Part shown: positions 18,445-27,227 of the stretch, one piece after another
Position numbering within the stretch: position 1 is the first letter of the stretch
How the letters are laid out: each line of letters begins with the position of its first letter
Source of the DNA: an uncultured Butyrivibrio sp.
Lineage (GTDB): Bacteria; Bacillota; Clostridia; Lachnospirales; Lachnospiraceae
Length of the DNA: 64,000 nucleotides
Direction: 5' to 3'
NCBI GenBank assembly: GCA_945928575.1
Contig: CAMENP010000008.1
Span: 62,001-126,000 of the forward strand
Made by a program: the position numbers and the translations under genes
The notes under the pieces: model-generated
The model's input: the letters and a program-made list of their open reading frames with translations, nothing else
Told to the model about the DNA's origin: nothing
The model's database searches: none

Positions 18445-19621
18445 GGATATCCTCCCCTCTGTAACGTGCGATTGCGGCGCAGTCTTTATCGCCGCGTCCT
18501 GATACGTTTACTACGATTATTTTATCTTTGTCCATTGTCGGCGCCAGCTTCATGGCATAAGCAACGGCATGTGCGCTTTCTATTGCAGGGATTATGCCCT
18601 CTGTTCTTGACAGGAATTCAAAAGCATCAACCGCTTCGTCATCTGTTATCGCAACATATTCCGCACGTCCCGTATCATACAGATAAGCATGTTCCGGTCC
18701 GACTCCCGGATAGTCAAGTCCGGCAGAAATCGAATAAACCGGTGCAATCTGTCCATACTCATCCTGGCAGAAATATGATTTCATTCCGTGGAAAATTCCA
18801 AGTCTGCCGGTTGAAATGGTTGCTGCCGTGTCTGCGGTATCTATTCCTCTTCCGGCAGCCTCACATCCTATAAGCCTTACATCTTTATCTTCAATAAAAT
18901 TATAAAACGCTCCTATAGCATTCGAGCCCCCGCCCACGCATGCGATCACCGCATCGGGAAGTCTGCCCTCAGCTTTAAGGATCTGCTCTTTGATTTCCTT
19001 GGAGATTACCGCCTGAAAATCTCTTACAATTGTCGGGAACGGATGCGGACCCATTACGGATCCGAGGACATAATGTGTATCCTCAATACGATTGGTCCAT
19101 TCACGCATAGCTTCCGAAACCGCATCCTTAAGTGTGGCTGTTCCGGTAGTTACAGCATGCACTTTGGCGCCGAGGAGTCTCATTCTGTACACATTAAGTG
19201 CCTGACGTTTCGTATCCTCTTCGCCCATATAAATCTCACACTCCATACCCATAAGCGCTGCAACGGTAGCTGTTGCAACTCCGTGCTGTCCGGCACCGGT
19301 CTCTGCGATAACTCTTGTCTTACCCATTTTCTTGGCAAGAAGGATCTGTCCGATAACATTATTTATCTTATGTGCACCTGTATGATTAAGGTCTTCTCTT
19401 TTAAGATAAATCTTTGCGCCTCCGAGTTTCTCCGTCATATGTGATGCATAATAAAGTCTTGACGGTCTGCCCGCATAATTGTTAAGCAGGTCTGTAAGCT
19501 CCCTGTTAAATTCAGGGTCATCTTTATAATGGTTGTAAGCTTCCTCAAGCTCAATGATTGCGTTCATAAGTGTTTCCGGTATGTACTGCCCGCCGTGAAC
19601 GCCGAATCTTCCTTTTGACAT
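18437..19621 (-). CDS. trpB: Tryptophan synthase beta chain
   Basis: The 394-residue PLP enzyme joins indole and serine to tryptophan. The PLP lysine is in [15 protein letters not shown] near residue 88, the phosphate loop [12 protein letters not shown] near residue 230, and the substrate loop [11 protein letters not shown] near 110. It is the standard TrpB1 type, in line with a trpA partner next to it. The ribosome site TAGGAGA lies inside the end of trpF, and the start is only 1 bp after the trpF stop. Confidence 0.98.
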   Translation of the reverse strand: MSKGRFGVHGGQYIPETLMNAIIELEEAYNHYKDDPEFNRELTDLLNNYAGRPSRLYYASHMTEKLGGAKIYLKREDLNHTGAHKINNVIGQILLAKKMGKTRVIAETGAGQHGVATATVAALMGMECEIYMGEEDTKRQALNVYRMRLLGAKVHAVTTGTATLKDAVSEAMREWTNRIEDTHYVLGSVMGPHPFPTIVRDFQAVISKEIKEQILKAEGRLPDAVIACVGGGSNAIGAFYNFIEDKDVRLIGCEAAGRGIDTADTAATISTGRLGIFHGMKSYFCQDEYGQIAPVYSISAGLDYPGVGPEHAYLYDTGRAEYVAITDDEAVDAFEFLSRTEGIIPAIESAHAVAYAMKLAPTMDKDKIIVVNVSGRGDKDCAAIARYRGEDIHE

Positions 19622-19622
19622 A

Positions 19623-20219
19623 TCATTTTCTCCTAACTATATCTATTATTTTATGAATTTTATCCGGATCTTTATAACCGTCTGTCTCAACGCCGCTTGA
19701 TACATCAACACAGTACGGATTGAATTTAAGTGCCTCTTCAATATTGGAAATGTTTATTCCTCCGGCAATAAAAAAATCTCTTTCTATGTCGTGTACATGC
19801 GTCCAGTCAAATTTTTCTCCGCTTCCTCCTGCACCATTATCCAAAAGCAGGTAATCCGCCGGGTTATGTCTGTAACCCTCTATATCATCGGACGTCCTTA
19901 CCGACACCGATTTGATTACGGGTACGCCCGTCCTTTCGCTGATCCATGTAACATCCTCATCACTTTCATGACCATGAAGCTGCACTACGTTAATTATACC
20001 CGATTCTGTTATTTTGGCAATCTTTTCGCGGTTCTCATCAACAAACACGCCGACTCTCTGTATTCCGTCATCAAGCCTTCCCGCCATATTTTCTGCCGTC
20101 TCTACGGTTATACGGCGTCTGCTCGGTGCAAATATGAATCCGATATAATCCGGCCTGTAAAGATTGACCGCTTCGACATCTTCCATGCGCATAAGTCCGC
20201 ATATCTTGATCCTGACCAT
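19623..20219 (-). CDS. trpF: Phosphoribosylanthranilate isomerase
   Basis: The product (about 198 residues from the chosen start) performs the Amadori rearrangement of phosphoribosylanthranilate. Markers are KICGLMR at the N-terminus (catalytic Cys), [27 protein letters not shown] and the C-terminal [14 protein letters not shown] chose the ATG at 20219, two bases after the trpC stop; an upstream ATG at 20249 would add ten residues inside trpC and lacks a better site. Confidence 0.95.
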   Translation of the reverse strand: MVRIKICGLMRMEDVEAVNLYRPDYIGFIFAPSRRRITVETAENMAGRLDDGIQRVGVFVDENREKIAKITESGIINVVQLHGHESDEDVTWISERTGVPVIKSVSVRTSDDIEGYRHNPADYLLLDNGAGGSGEKFDWTHVHDIERDFFIAGGINISNIEEALKFNPYCVDVSSGVETDGYKDPDKIHKIIDIVRRK

Positions 20220-20220
20220 A

Positions 20221-21006
20221 TTACACCGCCCTGCCTTTAAGTTCATCAAGTGCTTTTTTCTTGTCCGGGGCGCGCATCAGGGTTTCGCCTATAAGAACCG
20301 CATCCGTATGATTCTCATACAAAGCTGCAATATCTTTCGCATCGCGTATTCCGCTTTCCGACACATATATGATATCATCCGGGACAAGTTTTCTAAGTCT
20401 TGTGCTGGTATTTATGTCAACTTTAAAAGTCTTAAGATCACGGTTATTGACACCTATTATTCTCGCGCCTGCTGCTATCGCCCGTCTTACTTCCTCCTCG
20501 GTGTGGGCCTCAACAAGTGTTGACAAGCCCAACGAATCCGCGATTTTATGAAATCTTACAAGTTCCTCATCCGTAAGTATCGCACATATCAGCAGGACTG
20601 CAGATGCACCGAGCACCTTAGCTTCATATATCATGTACTCGTCAACGGTAAAATCCTTTCTCAACACCGGAATCTGTACATGCGCCGCGATTTCCTTAAG
20701 ATAATCATCGCTGCCCTTAAAATAATACGGTTCGGTAAGGCATGATATTGCGGCCGCTCCGGCTTTTTCATATTCTTTGGCAATCTGCAGATACGGAAAA
20801 TCCTCCGCAATGATTCCCTTGGAAGGTGATGCTTTCTTAACCTCGCATATAAAACTCATTTCTTCTTTCTTTAACGCTTCTTCAAACGGGAATCCTGTGT
20901 TGCATTCCATCGCGTATGCTTTTTGTTTCAATTCTTCAGCCGGTACCAGCGATGCGTTTTTTGCTGTTCTTTCTCTTGTTTTTGCCGCTATCTCATCAAG
21001 TATCAT
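20221..21006 (-). CDS. trpC: Indole-3-glycerol-phosphate synthase
   Basis: The 261-residue TIM barrel closes the indole ring. Visible motifs are EVKKASPSKGII near residue 52 (catalytic Lys), AISCLTEPYYFKGS, VLRKDFTVDEYMIYEA near 112, GVNNRDLKTF near 178 and VSESGIRDAKDIA near 208. The start follows the trpD stop by 3 bp. Confidence 0.97.
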   Translation of the reverse strand: MILDEIAAKTRERTAKNASLVPAEELKQKAYAMECNTGFPFEEALKKEEMSFICEVKKASPSKGIIAEDFPYLQIAKEYEKAGAAAISCLTEPYYFKGSDDYLKEIAAHVQIPVLRKDFTVDEYMIYEAKVLGASAVLLICAILTDEELVRFHKIADSLGLSTLVEAHTEEEVRRAIAAGARIIGVNNRDLKTFKVDINTSTRLRKLVPDDIIYVSESGIRDAKDIAALYENHTDAVLIGETLMRAPDKKKALDELKGRAV

Positions 21007-21009
21007 TCT

Positions 21010-22020
21010 TTATACCTCATTTGAATATCTGATAAAATCGTCCAGCTTGGCTTTGGCTGCGCCGTTATCGATAAGCTCGCCCGCCAGTCTTATTCCGTCC
21101 TCTAGTGAAGCTGCCGCGCCGCCGATATAAAGCCCCGCTCCGGCATTGAGCATAACGGCATTTCTCTTCGCACCCGCAGCTCCGTCAAGGATTTCTCTTG
21201 TTATCGCCGCATTTTCCTCCGGTGTTCCTCCGACAAGTTCTGATTTGTCACAGGATTTAAGTCCGAATTGTTCCGGTGTTATCGTGTATGATGTAAATTC
21301 TCCGTCTTTAACCTCGCATACCTTGGTCGGTGCGCTTGCGGAAATCTCGTCAAGTCCGTCGGTTCCGTATACAACCATCGCTCTTTTTACTCCGAGGTTT
21401 GCCAGAACTCTCGCAAGCGGTTCAACAAGCGCTTCATCATACACGCCCATAACCTGCATATTGGCTGCCGCCGGATTGGTAAGCGGTCCGAGAATATTGA
21501 ACACGGTCCTGATTCCAAGTTCTTTTCTTACGGGTCCTACATATCTCATTGCCGTATGATATTTCTGTGCAAAAAGGAAACATATATTTGCCTTTGTGAG
21601 CACCTTAAGGCTCTGTTCCGGTTCAATATCTATCTTAACGCCGAGTGCTTCAAGTACATCGGCAGCACCGCTTTTACTGGATGCCGCGCGGTTACCGTGT
21701 TTGGCAACAGGTATTCCTCCTGCGGCAATGACCATTGCCGATGTTGTTGAGATATTGAATGAATTTGATTTATCTCCTCCGGTTCCGACAATTTCAAGTA
21801 CATCCATATCATGTTCAAGTCTGGTTCCGTGTTCTCTCATTCCGACTGCCGACGCGGTGATTTCTTCGATTGACTCGCCCTTCATGGCAAGTGCTGTGAG
21901 GTATGCGCTCATCTGCACCTGTGATGCCTCTCCGCTCATGATTTCATCCATTACCGCTTTTGCCGTATCATATGTAAGATTTTTCTTATTGGTAAGTTCA
22001 ATTATTGCTTCTTTTATCAT
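21010..22020 (-). CDS. trpD: Anthranilate phosphoribosyltransferase
   Basis: The 336-residue enzyme adds phosphoribose to anthranilate. The PRPP-binding [14 protein letters not shown] is near residue 80, [21 protein letters not shown] near 107, and a GPLTNPA loop near 178. It is a stand-alone trpD, not fused to trpG, and starts one base before the trpG stop. Confidence 0.97.
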   Translation of the reverse strand: MIKEAIIELTNKKNLTYDTAKAVMDEIMSGEASQVQMSAYLTALAMKGESIEEITASAVGMREHGTRLEHDMDVLEIVGTGGDKSNSFNISTTSAMVIAAGGIPVAKHGNRAASSKSGAADVLEALGVKIDIEPEQSLKVLTKANICFLFAQKYHTAMRYVGPVRKELGIRTVFNILGPLTNPAAANMQVMGVYDEALVEPLARVLANLGVKRAMVVYGTDGLDEISASAPTKVCEVKDGEFTSYTITPEQFGLKSCDKSELVGGTPEENAAITREILDGAAGAKRNAVMLNAGAGLYIGGAAASLEDGIRLAGELIDNGAAKAKLDDFIRYSNEV

Positions 22021-22021
22021 T

Positions 22022-22606
22022 TTATCTGTCTCCTTTTATTTTAATCTTAAGAAAATTATCTATAATCTTATATCCGTCCGGTGTGAGCACCGATTCCGGA
22101 TGGAACTGAAGTCCGTACACCGGATAATCCCTGTGTTCAACCGCCATTATTTCGCCGTCATCCGTAACCGCCGTAACTTTCAGGCAGTCCGGCATCGTAT
22201 CTGCCATCGCGGCAAGCGAATGGTATCTGGCGACCTTAATCTTATGATCCATTCCCTTGAAAATCATGCTTTCGTTATCAAGCGTCGCTATTGACGTTTT
22301 ACCGTGCATAAGCTGTTTGGCATACGAAACTTTGGCTCCAAACGCCGTGCATATAGCCTGATGTCCGAGGCACACGCCCATAACAGGTATCTTACCCGCA
22401 AAATATTTCGCTGCCTCAATGCAGATTCCGGCATCTTCAGGTCTCTTCGGGCCGGGTGAAAGAAAAATATATTCCGGCGCCAGTTCTTCGATTTTGCTTA
22501 TTCCCATTTCATCATTTCTTATCACTTTAATATCATCTCTGATACTTCCTATCAGCTGATACAGATTATATGAGAAACTGTCGTAGTTATCGATTAAAAG
22601 TATCAT
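22022..22606 (-). CDS. trpG: Anthranilate synthase glutaminase component
   Basis: The 194-residue class I glutamine amidotransferase supplies ammonia to TrpE. The start [18 protein letters not shown] is typical, the nucleophile Cys is in GVCLGHQAI near residue 79, and the His/Glu pair is in [10 protein letters not shown] near 170. It shares one base with the end of trpE. It might also serve as PabA, since no pab genes are here. Confidence 0.96.
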   Translation of the reverse strand: MILLIDNYDSFSYNLYQLIGSIRDDIKVIRNDEMGISKIEELAPEYIFLSPGPKRPEDAGICIEAAKYFAGKIPVMGVCLGHQAICTAFGAKVSYAKQLMHGKTSIATLDNESMIFKGMDHKIKVARYHSLAAMADTMPDCLKVTAVTDDGEIMAVEHRDYPVYGLQFHPESVLTPDGYKIIDNFLKIKIKGDR

Positions 22607-24078
22607 TATTCCAAACCTCCCTGTGCCATATCAAGTGCGTTCATGACCGCTTTCGCTTTATTAATGCACTCCTGATATTCGTTTTCCGGAACGCTGTCAG
22701 CAACAATCCCCGCGCCCGACCTTACAAAGACTTTGCCGTTCTTGGCAAAGGCAAGCCTTATTGCAATACATGTATCAAGATTGCCCGTAAAATCTATATA
22801 TCCTATCGCACCGCCGTAAATTCCGCGCTTGTTGTTTTCAAGTTCGCATATAAGTTCACATGCCCTTAACTTCGGTGCCCCGGAAAGTGTTCCTGCCGGA
22901 AGTATTGAATCCACGGCATCGAGTGCATCTTTATCATCTCTGATAATTCCGCGCACGGTCGAACCGATATGCATTACATGTGAATATCTTTCGATATTCA
23001 TATATTTTTCCACCTCGACCGAACCTATCTTACTAATCCTTCCTATATCATTGCGGCCAAGATCCACTAACATATTGTGCTCGGCAAGTTCCTTCTCATC
23101 GGCAAGCAGTTCTTTTTCCAGTGCAAGATCCTCTTCATCGGTATTGCCTCTCGGTCTTGTACCGGCAAGCGGAAATGTATGAAGGACTCCGTTTTCAAGT
23201 TTTACAAGCGTCTCAGGTGACGCTCCGGCAATCTCGATATCGTCGCTTGAAAAATAAAACATATACGGCGATGGGTTCGTCATTCTGAGCGCCCTGTAAG
23301 TGTCAAGCAGGCTTCCCTCGATATCAGCCTCAATTCTGTTGGAAAGCACGATCTGGAATATATCGCCCTCGTGGATGTAATGTTTTGCTTTGTTAACCAT
23401 GTTGCAATACTCGTCTTTACTAAAAAGGTAACGGTAACCGCTTCTGAATCTGAGCGGCTTATCCTCCGCCATCTCTCCGTGTGTGAGCAGTGTCTTCATC
23501 GTCCGGAGTTCAAGTTCCCCCTTATGGTAAGCTGTTGCAATATCATCCGTTTTAACGTTGACGATCAATATCAGTTTCTGTCTGTAATTATCAAAGACTA
23601 CAACCTTATCAAAAAGCATCAGGTCCACATCTTTAAAAGACTCTTCATCGTTGGCATTAAGATTAAGTGTTGTCTCACTGTATTTTATATAATCGTATGA
23701 AAAATATCCGACAAGGCCTCCGGCAAAAGGCGGCATGCCTTCAATGACCGGGCTCTTGTTATCTGCGATTATTCCTCGTATGGTATCACCCGGATGCATG
23801 GTTCCTTCCTTTATTTCCATTCCGCTTTTTATTCTCATCACGCCATTCTGACATGTAAATTCCAGTGTCGGATCGTAGCCCAGAAATGTATATCTTCCCC
23901 ACTTCTTGTCTGCCTCAGCGCTCTCCAGCAAGAAAACGTGTCTGCTTACTTTCTTAAGTCTCTTCATTGCTATCAACGGTGTGATCATGTCCGCACAAAG
24001 TTCGATTTTCAACGGGATTCTCTTGTAATCTCCGCCTTTTATAATCTGTACGGCTTCTTCGTATGATGGATATACCAT
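22606..24078 (-). CDS. trpE: Anthranilate synthase component I
   Basis: The product (about 490 residues) makes anthranilate from chorismate and ammonia. The LLESAEADKKWGRYTFLG segment near residue 48 contains the LLES feedback-site motif for tryptophan. The catalytic core shows DIFQIVLSNR, SPSPYMF-like NPSPYMFYF, SPETLV, PLAGTRPRGN, DLGRNDIGR, and SGAPKLRA. I chose the ATG at 24078 because AGGAGG lies 8 nt upstream; a longer frame to 24186 runs through the T-box leader and is not coding. It is the first trp gene. Confidence 0.96.
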   Translation of the reverse strand: MVYPSYEEAVQIIKGGDYKRIPLKIELCADMITPLIAMKRLKKVSRHVFLLESAEADKKWGRYTFLGYDPTLEFTCQNGVMRIKSGMEIKEGTMHPGDTIRGIIADNKSPVIEGMPPFAGGLVGYFSYDYIKYSETTLNLNANDEESFKDVDLMLFDKVVVFDNYRQKLILIVNVKTDDIATAYHKGELELRTMKTLLTHGEMAEDKPLRFRSGYRYLFSKDEYCNMVNKAKHYIHEGDIFQIVLSNRIEADIEGSLLDTYRALRMTNPSPYMFYFSSDDIEIAGASPETLVKLENGVLHTFPLAGTRPRGNTDEEDLALEKELLADEKELAEHNMLVDLGRNDIGRISKIGSVEVEKYMNIERYSHVMHIGSTVRGIIRDDKDALDAVDSILPAGTLSGAPKLRACELICELENNKRGIYGGAIGYIDFTGNLDTCIAIRLAFAKNGKVFVRSGAGIVADSVPENEYQECINKAKAVMNALDMAQGGLE

Positions 24079-24101
24079 TTTGTGTGCCTCCTTTTTACTT
24101 G

Positions 24102-24418
24102 GTTTATGTAATAAAAAAAGTCCCTGATAATATCTTCCGATATTATCAAGGACGAATATACTTATCGCGGTGCCACCTTGTTTCACTTATGTTATACTTA
24201 TAATCTGGTATAAAAAAAGTGCGCTTAGCGAGATACCAACATATCTCCGACAGGTAACGTGTGTCCATACGTCGCAGAATACTCAGCAGATGCCTTTGAC
24301 TGCGCCCTCAGTGGTCCATTTGGTAATCTGCGTTCAATCCGGCTCTCAGCTTCCCGGACTCTCTGTGTGTGCACAACTATCGTTATCTCCACTTCAACGG
24401 TTTAAATTGTTCAACTGA
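24102..24418 (-). ncRNA. Tryptophan T-box leader of the trp operon
   Basis: Between the promoter and trpE lies a T-box riboswitch of about 315 nt. The conserved T-box AAGGTGGCACCGCG is at 24166-24179. The stem I distal part is visible as GAAGCTGAGAGCC, and a UGG codon followed by A sits at 24316-24318 opposite GTGGAGATAACG, in the expected specifier-loop position. Downstream is a terminator with a stem partly shared with the antiterminator. Uncharged tRNA-Trp should pair with the specifier and T-box and allow read-through. T-boxes are well known upstream of trp genes in clostridia. Confidence 0.92.
24112..24153 (-). terminator. Regulated terminator of the trp T-box leader
   Basis: The stem GTCCTTGATAATATC / GATATTATCAGGGAC (GU and mismatch near the base) with a GGAA-type loop is followed by UUUUUUU. 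It overlaps the end of the T-box antiterminator region, the usual arrangement for attenuation. Confidence 0.88.
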
Positions 24419-24422
24419 ATCT

Positions 24423-24451
24423 ATTAAATCATATATATAACCGATTGTCAA
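24423..24451 (-). promoter_or_regulatory. trp operon promoter
   Basis: A perfect TTGACA (24446-24451) and TTTAAT (24423-24428) are separated by 17 bp, just before the T-box leader. Confidence 0.75.
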
Positions 24452-24460
24452 GCTTTTTTA

Positions 24461-24496
24461 CAAAAAACACCGCAGTTCTTACACAGAACTGCGGTG
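24461..24496 (-). terminator. Terminator after tRNA-Ser
   Basis: A 12-bp perfect stem (CACCGCAGTTCT / AGAACTGCGGTG) with a 5-base loop is followed in the transcript by UUUUUUG. It insulates the tRNA unit from the trp promoter that begins about 10 bp later. Confidence 0.88.
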
Positions 24497-24506
24497 AATC
24501 GCATAG

Positions 24507-24593
24507 CGGAGTGTGTGGGATTCGAACCCACGTGCCCAAAAAGGACAACCGCATTTCGAGTGCGGCTCGTTATGACCACTTCGATAACACTCC
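24507..24593 (-). tRNA. tRNA-Ser(CGA)
   Basis: An 87-nt tRNA folds with acceptor GGAGTGT/ACACTCC, a long class II variable arm (TGTCCTTTTTGGGCA), T-loop GGTTCGAATCC and anticodon loop CTCGAAA, giving anticodon CGA for the serine codon UCG. CCA is not encoded. It lies 44 nt after tRNA-Gln. Confidence 0.95.
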
Positions 24594-24605
24594 ATATACT
24601 CTTAT

Positions 24606-24634
24606 AAAATAAAACGCACCACTTATGTGGTGCG
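24606..24634 (-). terminator. Hairpin with U-tract between the two tRNAs
   Basis: The stem CGCACCAC / GTGGTGCG with a 4-base loop is followed in the transcript by UUUUAUUUU, like an intrinsic terminator, only 3 nt after the tRNA-Gln 3' end. No clear promoter for tRNA-Ser remains in the 12 bp after it. Confidence 0.6.
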
Positions 24635-24636
24635 AG

Positions 24637-24708
24637 CTGGGCTAACAGGACTCGAACCTGTAGATGCTGGAGTCAGAGTCCAGTGCCTTACCATTTGGCG
24701 ATAGCCCA
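24637..24708 (-). tRNA. tRNA-Gln(CTG)
   Basis: A 72-nt tRNA has acceptor TGGGCTA/TAGCCCA, D-arm GCCAAATGGTAAGGC, anticodon loop CTCTGAC (anticodon CTG, glutamine CAG) and T-arm CAGGTTCGAGTCCTG. CCA is not encoded. Confidence 0.95.
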
Positions 24709-24743
24709 TCAATCATGTTCTTTCGTTCTCACGAACAAGCATT

Positions 24744-24772
24744 ATTATATATAGTGACCATATAAAAGTCAA
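24744..24772 (-). promoter_or_regulatory. Promoter of the tRNA-Gln/tRNA-Ser unit
   Basis: On the minus strand TTGACT (24767-24772) and TATAAT (24744-24749) are separated by 17 bp. Transcription would begin about 30 bp before tRNA-Gln. Confidence 0.75.
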
Positions 24773-24827
24773 GCACTTTTTTAAAAAAAATCTAAAAATT
24801 TACGAAAGTCCCGTAAATCCCTTATTA

Positions 24828-25205
24828 TCAGCCAAAAATTCTTCTGACTGCGCCATCCGCATCTTCATAATGTGAAGTCGGCACGAAAAATCTGTACTTA
24901 TCAAGCACATCACTGTTATAACGGCTACCTGCATTATCGGTTTCATTATCTTCCGATGTTGTCGAGAAACTTGTCGGTGCGTAATCCGTTGCGGTATCAG
25001 CCGCATTCACTGCTGCGCGTCCGGCCTGATAAGCTTCCTTTGAAATATTCAGTTCCGTATCCTGTTCGCCGGAATTATTATTCTGTACAGGATTAACCGG
25101 TCCATTCTGTGTGACGCCATGCGTCATACCTGCCGTAAGTTCCTGCATTCTGGCTGTATATCTGCCACTCTGTTCCTGCCATAATCCATATCCCGTTATC
25201 TGCAT
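24828..25205 (-). CDS. Small hypothetical protein
   Basis: The 125-residue product is hydrophilic, without signal peptide or membrane span, and rich in Asn, Thr, Ala and Asp (VQNNNSGEQD, AADTATDYAPTSF). A GGGGTGAG ribosome site precedes the ATG at 25205. I do not recognise a family. Composition suggests a partly disordered protein. It has no close neighbour on its strand, and a poly-T-rich stretch (24773-24800) follows the stop. Confidence 0.55.
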   Translation of the reverse strand: MQITGYGLWQEQSGRYTARMQELTAGMTHGVTQNGPVNPVQNNNSGEQDTELNISKEAYQAGRAAVNAADTATDYAPTSFSTTSEDNETDNAGSRYNSDVLDKYRFFVPTSHYEDADGAVRRIFG

Positions 25206-25340
25206 CGCGTCTCACCCCGCTTTCTTCCTGTAATAAAAATTATATTAATGCATTCCGCATTTTATTTCAATACTTATATCGACATTTTTCGTCCTTTCTT
25301 CACATGTTTTTATAAATTTTTTAAAAATTTTTCCAGACTA

Positions 25341-25369
25341 TTTAATTAGCGCAGTGACTATGGTAAAAT
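25341..25369 (+). promoter_or_regulatory. Probable promoter of the P-II gene
   Basis: TTTAAT and TAAAAT are separated by 17 bp, 33 bp before the ATG at 25402. An AGGAGG site follows. Confidence 0.45.
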
Positions 25370-25401
25370 ATGTTTAATCAGATCGTACAGGAGGTTTTTA
25401 C

Positions 25402-25740
25402 ATGAAGAAACTTGAAATGGTTATCAAGCCGGAGAAGCTCGATGATTTAAAGGTTATTCTGGACGAATGCCAGGCTAACGGTATTATGATCACCAATATT
25501 ATGGGATACGGAGCGCAGAAAGGATTCAAGCGCATCTACAGGGGTAATGAGTATTTTGTAAATCTGCTTCCGAAGGTCAAGGTTGAAACTGTAGTTAATG
25601 ATGATACAGCCGAAATAATAATCGATAAAGTTACCAAAGAAATTTCGACCGGCAACATCGGCGACGGCAAGATTTTCGTATATAACGTCGAAGATGCCAT
25701 AAGAGTCCGCACCGGCGAGCGCGGTGATGAAGCTCTTTAG
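25402..25740 (+). CDS. P-II family nitrogen regulatory protein
   Basis: The 112-residue protein has the size of GlnB/GlnK. The T-loop shows GFKRIYRGNEYFVNLLPKV with the uridylylation Tyr at about position 51, the B-loop is TGNIGDGKIFVYNVEDAIRVRTGE, and the start MKKLEMVIKPEKLDDLK is typical. P-II proteins bind ATP, ADP and 2-oxoglutarate and report nitrogen state to transporters and enzymes. No amtB is adjacent; glutamine synthetase lies 3.5 kb downstream on the same strand. Its stop overlaps the convergent acetyltransferase stop by 4 bp. Confidence 0.95.
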   Translation: MKKLEMVIKPEKLDDLKVILDECQANGIMITNIMGYGAQKGFKRIYRGNEYFVNLLPKVKVETVVNDDTAEIIIDKVTKEISTGNIGDGKIFVYNVEDAIRVRTGERGDEAL

Positions 25741-26528
25741 TCAAGCTCACATTCCATTATCATGTATTTCGAACCGGCAGAGCGCCCGGTGTTATGTGCA
25801 CCGAGTTTCTCTGCCAGTTTTATTGACGGAATGTTATCCCGGTCAACAATTATATTAAGCCTGTCCTTTTCGAGAACATCATGCGCATAATTCATGATTG
25901 CCTTGCACACCTCCAAGGCATACCCTTTACGTCTGTATTGTTTTCCTATTATATATCCCATTTCCATTTCTTCTTTTCCATCTATAAGGCGGAGTTCAAG
26001 TCCTGCCCTGCCGATCAATTCATCGGTATCACGGTCTTTTACAAGCCACATTCCGAAGCCGTACATTCCGTACATATTCTTTATATAGTTTTCGGTGAAT
26101 TCTTTTTCTTCCTCATAATCATATAAAGGTTCGGTGTATCTGCGGATCGTTTCATCATCGTACAGTTCATATAACTTTGGAAGGTCGTCAACCGTTATTT
26201 CCTTAATATATGTACGTTCAGTATACATAACCGTCATCGGTATTCCTTTTATGCGGCAGTACGCCTCATTGCAATATTGCGGAGTACATGCGCCGGCGCT
26301 TTCCACTATATACGATATTCCCTGTATATAACTGTTCCCGTCATAAACATAGATAACCGCATATCCTGCTTTTTTATCATCCAGCGCCGTTTCGATATCA
26401 TCTGTTACAACAATGCTGTCATCCGGTGATACCGGATTTAAATCTGTAAAAATATTGTATGTTCCGTCGTACATTGACGGATTGATTTTTTCTTCTTTAT
26501 TTAAGATAAATATAATGTTTTTTAACAT
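25737..26528 (-). CDS. GNAT acetyltransferase with an N-terminal extra domain
   Basis: The 263-residue product has a C-terminal GNAT domain (about residues 105-262) of the RimJ/RimL kind: YIKEITVDDLPKLYELYDD, MEMGYIIGKQYRRKGYALEV (acetyl-CoA loop with QxxRxxG) and NIPSIKLAEKLGAH. The first 100 residues form a separate alpha/beta region (TDDIETALDDKKAGYAVIYV) that looks like a degenerate HAD or Rossmann segment, seen fused to GNATs in related bacteria. The acceptor substrate is unknown. Confidence 0.85.
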   Translation of the reverse strand: MLKNIIFILNKEEKINPSMYDGTYNIFTDLNPVSPDDSIVVTDDIETALDDKKAGYAVIYVYDGNSYIQGISYIVESAGACTPQYCNEAYCRIKGIPMTVMYTERTYIKEITVDDLPKLYELYDDETIRRYTEPLYDYEEEKEFTENYIKNMYGMYGFGMWLVKDRDTDELIGRAGLELRLIDGKEEMEMGYIIGKQYRRKGYALEVCKAIMNYAHDVLEKDRLNIIVDRDNIPSIKLAEKLGAHNTGRSAGSKYMIMECELD

Positions 26529-26532
26529 TGAC

Positions 26533-26559
26533 TTGACCTCATATTACGGATATTATAAT
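26533..26559 (+). promoter_or_regulatory. Possible cyclophilin promoter
   Basis: TATAAT at 26554-26559 has TTGACC at 26533-26538, a short 15-bp spacer. A perfect palindrome, CGGGATT-GAT-AATCCCG (26567-26583), lies at the predicted transcription start. Confidence 0.35.
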
Positions 26560-26609
26560 AATTGTCCGGGATTGATAATCCCGCAATATAACGGAAAGGA
26601 TTAATAACA

Positions 26610-27131
26610 ATGGCACAGAATCCAATTGTCAGATTTGAAATGGAAGGCGGCAAAGTATTTGAAGCCGAATTATATCCGGACGTTGCGCCTAACACAGTAA
26701 ATAATTTTATCAGCCTTGTCAAAAAAGGCTTCTATGACGGTCTTATTTTTCACAGAGTCATCGAAGGCTTTATGATACAGGGTGGGGATCCTGAAGGAAC
26801 CGGCGCCGGCGGACCGGGTTATTCCATTAAGGGCGAATTCAATCTTAATGGTTTCACCAATAATTTAAAGCATACGCCGGGCGTATTGTCAATGGCAAGA
26901 ACGATGGTACCTGATTCTGCGGGATCACAGTTTTTCATTATGCATGAGACATCACCGCATCTTGACGGCTCATATGCAGCATTCGGCAAGGTCATAAACG
27001 GTATGGATGTCGTGAATGAAATTGCCACAGTCCGCACAGACTGGAACGACCGTCCTATGGAAGATCAGAAGATGTCCAAAGTAACGGTTGACACATTCGG
27101 AGTAGATTATCCGGAACCTGAAACAGTATAA
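26610..27131 (+). CDS. Cyclophilin-type peptidyl-prolyl isomerase
   Basis: The 173-residue protein isomerises prolyl bonds during folding. The cyclophilin core is clear: YPDVAPNTVNNFISLVKKGF, FHRVIEGFMIQGGDP (catalytic Arg), GVLSMARTMVPDSAGSQFFI and HLDGSYAAFGKVINGMDVV. There is no signal peptide, so it acts in the cytoplasm. An AAAGGA ribosome site precedes the ATG. It appears to be a single-gene unit. Confidence 0.95.
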   Translation: MAQNPIVRFEMEGGKVFEAELYPDVAPNTVNNFISLVKKGFYDGLIFHRVIEGFMIQGGDPEGTGAGGPGYSIKGEFNLNGFTNNLKHTPGVLSMARTMVPDSAGSQFFIMHETSPHLDGSYAAFGKVINGMDVVNEIATVRTDWNDRPMEDQKMSKVTVDTFGVDYPEPETV

Positions 27132-27166
27132 CCGGTCATTTTGTTTAAGATGAGCGCACAAAATAT

Positions 27167-27195
27167 TTGTTAAATGGATATTTATGTGTTATAAT
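27167..27195 (+). promoter_or_regulatory. Promoter of the fba-srtB unit
   Basis: TTGTTA and TATAAT are separated by 17 bp, about 32 bp before the fba start, which has a GGAGG site. Confidence 0.65.
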
Positions 27196-27227
27196 GACCG
27201 CAAAAGAATCTTTTTGGAGGTAATATT

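Noticed and set aside
24800-25006. Open frame of 68 residues on the minus strand
   Set aside because: It overlaps the 24828-25205 gene in another frame, has no ribosome site and its content (RLIPQRITHRQ) looks like a shadow.
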